Shown here one piece after another: positions 56,901-64,000 of a DNA stretch of 64,000 nucleotides; within the stretch, counting starts at the first letter, position 1; each line of letters begins with the position of its first letter. The position numbers and the translations under genes were made by a program. The DNA is taken from positions 699,501 through 763,500 of the forward strand of contig RPFO01000406.1 in assembly GCA_009746045.1 (NCBI GenBank), in the 5' to 3' direction. The DNA comes from Mesostigma viride (taxonomy: Eukaryota > Streptophyta > Mesostigmatophyceae > Mesostigmatales > Mesostigmataceae). The notes beneath the pieces are model-generated. The model was given only the letters and a program-made list of their open reading frames with translations, ran no database searches and was not told the DNA's origin.

Positions 56901-59900
56901 TGTATTCATATTTGTGCCTTGCTTGTGTGCGTGCCGGCTTCCATCATCCCTATTGTATTCATATTGTGCCCACACACGCGCCGCCTCACATCGTCCATGT
57001 CCATGTTCATGTCATTGTGCCCGCACGTTTGCCGCAGTCCATTCAGGCAGTCATCCAGGCGCTGGGTGCCTTCCTGCGTCCTCCCCCGCCCCCCCCCCCC
57101 CCCAATATTCACTTCCTATTGCAACCTTCCTATCGATTTCCTATACCAACCTATCCGCTTCCAATACCAACCTTCCTTTTCACTTCCTACATCAACTGTC
57201 CTTCCTCTCCTCTGCATCTGTCCGTGTCCACCTCTGTGTCTGTCCGTGTGCTGTCCTCCTGTGTGCCCATGTCCATGCTCGCTGCCCTCACTCACATGCC
57301 GTCATCACCAGCGGTCATTTAGATGCGGGGCGCTTCCCTGCGTTGCCCGATGTCCACTTTCCATTTTCCATTTCCCGTACTTGCTGAACAAACTGCACTG
57401 TTCTATACATAGTAATATACTGACTGTACTGGCTAACTGTTCTATAAATTGTCATATACTGACTGTACAAGCTAACTGTACCAACTGTACCTTCTCCCCT
57501 GCATGTGTCCGTGCTTGCTGCCTCGTGCCCATGCCATCATTCATCACAGGCGGTCATTCAGACGCTGGAGAACCCGATCAAGGCGACGGGCCACTTGCAG
57601 ATCCTGTACGGCAACCTGGCCAAGGAGGGATCCGTGGCCAAGATCACGGGCAAGGAGGGCCTGCTGTTCAAGGGTGGGTGGTGTACCTTAGTACAGCTCA
57701 AGAGTGATTTTATCGATGGGCAGCTGGGTGTGCTTTGCGCCAAGATCACGGGCAAGGAGGGCCTACTGTTCAAGGGTGGGTGAAGGCGTTGTTGATGTGC
57801 CCATGGTGCTCTCAGTTGCAGGGTAGTAGTCAGCGCCAAGGTCACGGCCATGTGGGGCATGCACTTCAAGGGTGGGATACTGACCTGGGTTTGCTTGGTA
57901 ACCTACTCATAGGTGTGATTGGTATGACCTACTGACAAGGAGGGGATGCAAGCACAACATTTGCACGCCAGCAGGATGCAGCATTTGTTGTTTTACATTG
58001 TTTGGAAGGTTGTTCTAATTTCTTGTCTACCCAAGCACGCTCATGTCATCTTGCTATGGTCCTCTCGCAGTTTTCAGGAAGCCAGAAGTTTCTATTTTAC
58101 TGTCCTGTGCTAACATCTCACTACTTTGGTATTGGTATTTTATTTTTTTCCCCACGCCGCGTCCGCCTTTGTGCAGGCTTTGCGCGCGTGTTTGACTGCG
58201 AGGAGGACATGCTGGAGGCGCTCGCCAAGGACCCAATGTCGTTCAAGGTGGGAGGGGGGATGAAGAGGAAAGGTGGAATAGATGTAGGTGCCCTTGCGAA
58301 GGACTTGATGTCCTCCAAGGTGGGCGTAATACAGATGCATGCTTGTTCATTGAATCGTGCTAATACACTGAATAATACTACTTGACAAACTATGCCTCGT
58401 GCGCAAGCAAGCAAGTGTTTGCTCGTGTCTCCGGCTTGGGAGAGAGAGAGGATACAGGGAAGGTACAGGTACACCTGCCACGATTGTAGAAACTGGGCGC
58501 ACCCTAGGCATCTGCAGCATCATATTAACTACTATGAAGGCAGCTACTAAAACAAGGAAAGCACCAGGGCATGGGCTCAGGGATAAATAACTCCGTGCGA
58601 ATAAAGGTAAAGTAATGGGCTCTTCATGCTTGATGCCACCACCTAAGTTCCATCGTGCTTCGCCTCGATGGTTTTCCCAATTCTTCCCGCCCCTGCAGGG
58701 CTCCGTCATCGTGATCCGCTACGAGGGACCCAAGGGAGGCCCAGGTGAGCTGTCATGGGTACTTCTTCATACACTACTCAACGTATTATTTACTGCGTGC
58801 CGTCCCGGGTGCTCTTTCCTCTTGCATTTTAAGCAGTCATACCCCACATACCCATGTCCCCTACCCCCCCAAAAAAATTAAGGGGCCAGTGTGGCCTAGC
58901 CTGTGGGAGGGTACTGCCGCCTGGTGCTGTTTTGGAACCTGTCCCAGCCATGGATAGGTTTGTGAATAACAAGTTTTACAGCCAGCACGGTGTGTCCGCA
59001 TGAAGGGGACATGGATCCATCTGCCACTCGTGAGCTGCTCATTCCGTTGGGACACCGACAAGTGGGAGATTTCTTGGCTATCTCAGTTTCCTAAAGGGTA
59101 GTTTCCTTACGCAGGGATGCCAGAGAAAAACAAACAAGGCATCAACTAACAAATCACTGTGCTCTTGGCGACCGCTTCTTTGCCTATGTGTTGGTTTCCT
59201 CACACGGCAGGCATGCCGGAGATGCTCACGCCCACCAGTGCGGTCATGGGAGCCGGTCTGGGCAAGGTAAGGCGGCCGACCCCCTCGCTGTCCTCACGGA
59301 TTTGAATCATTGCCCTTCTGCTGCTCAATGGTTACATAGGCATCGGCATTTGCCTAAAGGCTAAGGCTTTGCAAGGCAGCCCCTTCTAAAAGGGGGCTGG
59401 CTCGCGATAATGTTGGGCCATTGCGGGCATGTCGGTTCCTCATATTGAAATCCATCCCCGTGGTTGCGATTGATATATAACTTATCGACCAGTGAAGCAT
59501 TTGGAGCGGCATGTGGTCGTCCATTAGGTGTCTCTGCCAGTTCATTCGGCACGCTATTAATTCCTTTTTCTGTGTTATAATTCCTTGATCTCCATTTTCA
59601 CAATTCCTTGATCTCCATTTTCACAATCAATTCACTAAGTAACGATGCATGTGCCCATTATAAGACTACAAGAACTTTACCCTTCTCCCCCCCTCATATC
59701 CTCTCCATAGTGCTGCTCCTCCCCCCATGCACCCAACCACGCGTCCACCCAACCACGCCAACCCACCGCCGCACGACAAGACTGTGCGCTCGTCACGGAC
59801 ACATCATTGTGGCTTATGTGCTATTGCTGTCAACACTTTTCCCTACACACACCCACACCGCCCACACATTACCCCGAGCCAGCCCACAGGACAGCGCGAT

Positions 59901-61570
59901 CATGACGGACACATCATTGCTATTGAAATGTTATTGCTGTCATGATTCCCGTTACCCACTCTGCCCCCACCTCAACCCCCACCGCACCCCCCCCATCCCC
60001 CCCATCAGGACTAAGGGCTCACATCACAGACACATCGTAGAGACTGACATGCGATTCCCCCTATTACCCCTGCCCCCGTCCCCCCCATCCCTCACCCACC
60101 ACCACCCACCACCACCACCACACCACCCCCACCACCACCACCACCACCACCACCCCCACCACCACCACCACCACCACCACCACCACCACCACCACCACCA
60201 CCACCACCACCACCACCACCACCACCACCACCACCACCACCACCACCACCACCACAGGACTGCGCGCTCATCACGGACGGCCGCTTCTCGGGTGGCTCGC
60301 ACGGGTTCGTGGTCGGCCACGTGACGCCCGAGGCGCAGGTAGGGAGGGGCAGCTTGCATGCCACAGGCCCTGTGCTTTTATTTTAGTTGTCGCTGCATCG
60401 GTTGCACTGCCTGGGTGGGAGAGGTCTATGGGATAGGCGAGGGAAAGGGAAACCGATGCTGGCGTATCAGCTGGTGATGAGCAGATGCCAGGCTAGCTAT
60501 TATGATGTCCATACTTCATTGGTGCGGCTCCTGCTGCCATCTGGCCTTGATTGGTGCCATGAACACCGACCCGAAGGCAATGGGTTTTTTCAAGGGACAG
60601 AATGGCGGCTTGGACATCAACACAGCGTGATCGAGGGGTTTTCAACAAGGGGTCTGCTCCTCTTGGGACAATGTACTCAAACACATTAAATGCTATCTTG
60701 CCGTGGGAAGGTTAGCTGTGACATTACTACTATCACATGATGGTTGAAACGGGGGTCATCATGTTCTCATCGCGTCCATGGCTATAGCTGAAATTCGCCC
60801 CAGCTTTTCGATGGATTTCGGTGCCATGTGTCTGCCATGCAATCCAAGGACCACATCCACCTTGACTGAACTGCCCTTTTTTCTCTTACTGGCTGGCCCT
60901 TGCCCGTGAATGTAGAAATGCACACGCTTCTTAGTGCATGCTCACATTTGCCGCCCGCCATCTCATGGCACATCCCCTGCAGGTGGGGGGCAACATTGCG
61001 CTGGTCAAGGATGGTGACATCATCACGATCGACGTCGTCAAGCGGCTGATGGACGCTGACGTCAGCGAGGAGGAATTTGCGCGCCGCCGCAAGAGCTGGG
61101 TGGCACCGCCGTACAAGGCGACCCGGGGCACGCTCTTCAAGGTCAGAAGTCCTATAAGTAGGACAGGTGGTCATTGTAGATATTAGAACATAGAATATAC
61201 TGCTTATATACTAGTATTTTTATATAGACAATTATCTTGTATATGCTGGCGGTGTGCTGCTAGTAATGTGACACATCCATTCTAGGCCATCTGATGTTAA
61301 TGGTCCTGCATGGCATCCAAGTGGGTAGGTATTCCATCGTCAACGTGACTTTGCCAGCCTAAGGCATCTGCTTTCAATTGTTTTGTAGCTCACACCTGAT
61401 GTTCTTACCTCTGCCCCCTTCCTGTTGTGTACCTGTTGCCCCCCTACCCCGCCTCCTTCCCCATCTTCCCCACCTACCCACCCACCCAACCCTGCATCAT
61501 GGCCTTACCCTGTGAGCAGTACATCAAGAATGTGAAGAACGCGTCAGAGGGCTGCGTCACCGACGAATAA
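50911..61570 (+). CDS. ilvD: Dihydroxy-acid dehydratase, plastid-targeted, 13 coding exons
   Basis: Converts 2,3-dihydroxy-isovalerate (and the methylvalerate homologue) to the 2-oxo acid in valine, isoleucine and leucine synthesis, using an Fe-S cluster; in plants and algae this happens in the plastid. Exons: 50911-51300, 52109-52274, 52945-53236, 53998-54192, 55189-55370, 56155-56213, 57550-57673, 58177-58247, 58699-58744, 59211-59266, 60258-60338, 60983-61141, 61520-61570. All junctions are AG/GT, phases agree throughout, and the total is 1872 bases (623 residues), normal with a transit peptide. Residues 1 to about 62 are Ser/Ala/Arg-rich with few acidic residues, as in plastid transit peptides, ending near RVSAAANN. 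Family motifs: [47 protein letters not shown] variant ([13 protein letters not shown]), [39 protein letters not shown]. The three cluster cysteines (SCN, GCD, GACGG) are present. No defect is seen. Introns are 300-1400 bases and full of repeats. Confidence 0.95.
51775..51795. repeat. (TA)n run
   Basis: Short TA microsatellite in intron 1 of the dehydratase gene. Confidence 0.8.
52315..52395. repeat. (AGAAAC)n hexanucleotide repeat
   Basis: About nine units in intron 2 of the dehydratase gene. The Lys/Gln ORF across it is a by-product. Confidence 0.85.
53237..53540. repeat. Decayed copies of the exon 3 / intron 3 junction
   Basis: The exon end gacgctgccgtacag|gtgagg recurs downstream as ggcgctgccgtgtaggttgag (near 53280), ggcgctgccatacaggtgagg (near 53360), gacgctgccactgaggtgggg (near 53460) and gaccttgccgtgcaggtgggt (near 53515). 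Confidence 0.8.
55664..55735. repeat. Tandem repeat in intron 5
   Basis: Five units of the type gccatgactgcaa, with one gggag variant. Confidence 0.75.
56704..56963. repeat. 55-bp minisatellite in intron 6
   Basis: About 4.7 nearly identical copies of a 55-base unit beginning gtgtgcgcgcgccggcttcc and ending tttgtgccttgctt. The last unit is shortened. Confidence 0.9.
57730..57880. repeat. Decayed copies of the exon 7 / intron 7 junction
   Basis: The end of exon 7 (gccaagatcacgggcaagga through ttcaagg|gtgggt, 57638-57679) recurs almost unchanged at about 57739-57782, and again, more decayed, at about 57833-57876 (gccaaggtcacggcc...cacttcaagggtggg). Confidence 0.85.
60090..60256. repeat. (CCA)n tract at a splice acceptor
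   Basis: About 165 bases of cca/cac triplets run directly into the acceptor accacag|gactgc of exon 11 (60258). The long poly-His/Trp/Val/Gly ORFs on both strands are by-products. Confidence 0.9.
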
Positions 61571-62815
61571 AAGGAAGAGACTTCCGCTCACATAAAATGA
61601 CCGCTGCTGCTGGTGACAGTCGCAGTGAATGAAATACAGGGGTGGCGTCCTGCACAACGCCGTCACAGGAACCGAGATCTGGGCCCAGGAGAATAAACAG
61701 GACGTCAAGTGGGGCGCTAAGCTGATTCTGGCATGCCGAGCCCTTCCAAGGGAGTCTAAGCTGCTCTCTTCTTGCAAAGGCAAGAATGAGTGCCGATGTT
61801 TCGAATGCAGTGCACCCTTGACGCTCCTTAGAGTGAGTGGGGCAGCACCACATGCTGGGTGCCCCATGACATGACAGGGTTCCGGTTGCAAGATTGCCAG
61901 TCAGCTCCACGCTTTCACGAAAGCTTGATTTTGAATAAACTGGAGGGGCATAGTCAGGCACTCGTCTCTCCTGGACGCTTAAGTTTTTCCTGCATGCAGA
62001 ATCTGCATTGGAAACCTCGTATGCAGGATCGTCACTACCAGTCAGGATATCCATGCAGGTGTGAGCAGAATGCGATACCTGCAAGGATCACTACACGACT
62101 TGGCAATGGTTGGCACTTCTTAGCACTTGCATCCCGGGCGATTATTCCAAATAAGGCTTGCTGATTGCAAGCTGTCAAGGCGGTCTGTCAATAAGTGTGC
62201 CCTACACTCCCACCTATAGTTGAGTTCAGTCCATCTCCACGTTTGAAAGGTTTCAGTTTGAACTGTGATGTAAATCGAATCATGTTGAGCACTGCTTGTC
62301 ATGGAAGTCTGACATAGCCTTGATTGATTAGATAGACTAATTAACCGTGCGGACTACGCAGAGCACTTCTACATCAATCCTGTGTGTTGCACAACAAGAA
62401 GGGGGCAGAGACATGCACCCGTCTTCCAGCCTGATTGAAGGCTAGCCGGCCACAGCTGCTATCAATACTACTAACAAGGAGAGTCTGGCATCTACTACGC
62501 TGTGGGGGCACTAGACTGCAAAGTATGTGGGGGTAATATATACTGGCGGGTGCGCATTGACTAATAAAGCATGTTGAGCATGAAGTGTTCGCTAGCGCCA
62601 TGCTGCATGATTGGCATCATGCAGCTAGCTGCTCGCGCACTCAATCGGCTTTGCACGTACGTGGGCCATATCCACGTCGATCGCAGGTCGCATGTGCATG
62701 ATTGTCGATTATTGCGTGCAACGCATATGTGCATGTGTGCTCATATACTCAGTGCCGTATGTTTGTTTGTAGAACTGGCCAAAATCCAGTGTTGATTAGA
62801 TGATGAAGTTTAAGG
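61571..62815. other. 3' flank of the dehydratase gene
   Basis: No gene seen. Possible poly(A) signals include aataaa near 61691 and 61934. A decayed family D-like 3' end (minus) lies within it. Confidence 0.4.
62330..62520 (-). mobile_element. Decayed family D-like 3' UTR (minus)
   Basis: On the minus strand it reads ccagactctccttgttag, then ggctagccttcaatcaggct, ccccttcttgttgtgcaac and agtgctctgcg, matching the order of the copy at 43690-43860. The terminal stems and tail are degenerate. Confidence 0.5.
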
Positions 62816-62834
62816 GGACATGACACCCGGGACT

Positions 62835-62850
62835 TTTTTGGCGCCAAAAA
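62835..62850. promoter_or_regulatory. Palindromic E2F-like site
   Basis: TTTTTGGCGCCAAAAA, a perfect 16-base palindrome containing the E2F consensus TTTGGCGC on both strands. No gene start is identified beside it, so the function is speculative. Confidence 0.35.
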
Positions 62851-64000
62851 TGTCGGGACGGTACCGACGGACCGTGAAATTGTGGTGCACAGTGCGCGCA
62901 CCGTGCGGAGGTGGCCATGGCGACGTGCGTTCCGTTAAAATATGGCTAATCCGGCGCGCGACAGGCCGAAAAATTAAGCCGATGGTTAAAAGTGATGTTC
63001 TATTATGATGTTTCATAGCCAGATCTGCACTATTTGCAAATTCGCTGCCTTTGTTGGTACAGATTTGCACGGGGGTCTCATCCAACAATTTGGCCGCGAT
63101 GAATAATCTAGCATGCGTGCCTGCGACGGTAGAACTCGATATTGGTGGGTTGTATTGATGCAGTAAGAGCCGTTTAGTAACGGACACCATGAAAATAACC
63201 TAAGCGTCTTCGATCTGCGGCCATTTCCTGTCATTTCTAAAATGATTTCGTTCAGGCCTGCGCGATCCGCGGTTAACCCATCCATGGCTGGCTGGCTTTT
63301 CTTGCGTGCCTGGGTAGGAAATAATGCCGGCCGTGGTACGTTGATTTGCCGCATGTCACCGCCCAGTCTGTTTGCGCTCTTAATGAACCTGGCATGAAAC
63401 TTTCGGCGCCGTTTCTGGGTTCTTCTTGCTATTTTGTTTTCCACTTGTTGCAGTTGTGCTATCAGATTTTCCGCAGCTTTCAATGGTTTTCCTTACGCTG
63501 CGTATGCCATGCTTCCTAAAGCTACCCAGAATTGATCGGGCAGTTATCTGGCTTTGCTACGCTTCCTGTATGGAGGTTTTCACACGGTAGACATCCTATA
63601 TTGCGTAGTCAAGGACCCTAGCTGCCTGGGAGCGGCATCACAGTTGCAAGGAGCTGGCGAGCTCATAAACGCCTGTCATGGCTCTTCAGCCTGCTGGAAA
63701 ACAAGGTTGCGGGGGGTGGATACCAGGGGAGGATGCGGGGCTGGAGCAAATCTTGGTGGGAGGAGCGCGCTCTTCATCATTGCCCAGTTTTTTTCAGCAA
63801 AGAATGCTCGCCTGGCGAGGCTGCAATTCTGGCTGTTTTACCGCCTTTTTTGTTTTTATCCTGTATGATGCATTATAGGAAAAGCAATAAAGAGTTCGGT
63901 TCAGCCAGGGGGGCATATCTATGCCATAAAAAATTTCCTACAACAACACAAGCCCTGGTCAGGGCCTTGGCTAAGCAGTTTCCAAGCCAAGGCCTTGGTA
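62851..64000. other. Right end, no convincing gene
   Basis: The longest ORF (63013-63483, minus, 156 codons) begins with a basic helical stretch (AENLIAQLQQVENKIARRTQKRRRKF) that could be a real exon, but I cannot connect it to splice sites or a family. Confidence 0.3.

Noticed and set aside
56459-57707. ORFs of 239-375 codons with repeated [10 protein letters not shown] units
   Set aside because: Created by the 55-bp minisatellite in intron 6, whose length keeps frames open for several units.
60024-60364. Poly-His, poly-Trp, poly-Val and poly-Gly ORFs
   Set aside because: Artefacts of the CCA repeat ahead of dehydratase exon 11.

Overview
The window looks like nuclear DNA from a photosynthetic eukaryote, most likely a green alga. 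The evidence is two spliced housekeeping genes (a plastid-targeted dihydroxy-acid dehydratase with 13 coding exons, and a zinc-finger protein resembling ZNF511), a spliced ankyrin-repeat gene, LINE-type and copia-type retrotransposons, and long simple repeats. There are no bacterial operons, no tRNA, no rRNA and no CRISPR array. The assignment to green algae is inference; the lineage was not tested by any search.

Layout. 1-1080: the 3' part of a LINE-like element that carries only an ORF1-type protein. 3321-15484 (+): an ankyrin-repeat gene in which several exons each encode one repeat and all introns between them are phase 0. One of its introns holds a 5'-truncated LINE (5336-6183) and another holds a tyrosine-recombinase element (about 10.8-11.9 kb, minus strand). 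15.6-24.5 kb: a dense graveyard of nested LINE pieces, in which I separate three RT-encoding families (A, B, C) and an ORF1-only family (D). A complete ORF1-only copy lies at 21063-23059 between 8-bp target duplications. 24592-26113 (-): a DUF262 + HNH (GmrSD-like) gene with one frameshift. A complete copia-type LTR element (26120-33966, minus orientation, 5-bp target duplication GCGTT) sits one base upstream of its ATG. 35917-36445: a CCCT microsatellite of about 530 bp. 36492-43219 (+): an essentially full-length two-ORF LINE of family A with a 10-bp target duplication. It is itself broken by a 1359-bp inverted-repeat DNA element inside its endonuclease domain and by a small family C insertion near its 3' end. 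45283-48052 (-): the ZNF511-like gene. 50911-61570 (+): the dihydroxy-acid dehydratase gene. After 61.6 kb I see no convincing gene, only a decayed LINE 3' end and an E2F-like palindrome.

How it fits together. The LINE families end in a short hairpin (core CTCC-CAAC-GGAG in A, B, D and the 5' element; a CACGTGAC hairpin in C) followed by a (TTAA)n-type tail. ORF1-only element D ends in the same 31 bases as autonomous family B, and the ORF1-only element at the left edge ends like family A. This suggests that ORF1-only elements borrow the reverse transcriptase of a partner through a copied 3' end. The copia element is also odd: its pol order reads integrase, protease-like, RT, RNase H; its LTRs end AGTT...AACT; and it has an extra ORF before gag. 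In the dehydratase gene, introns carry decayed tandem copies of the neighbouring exon-intron junctions, as if they grew by repeated local duplication.
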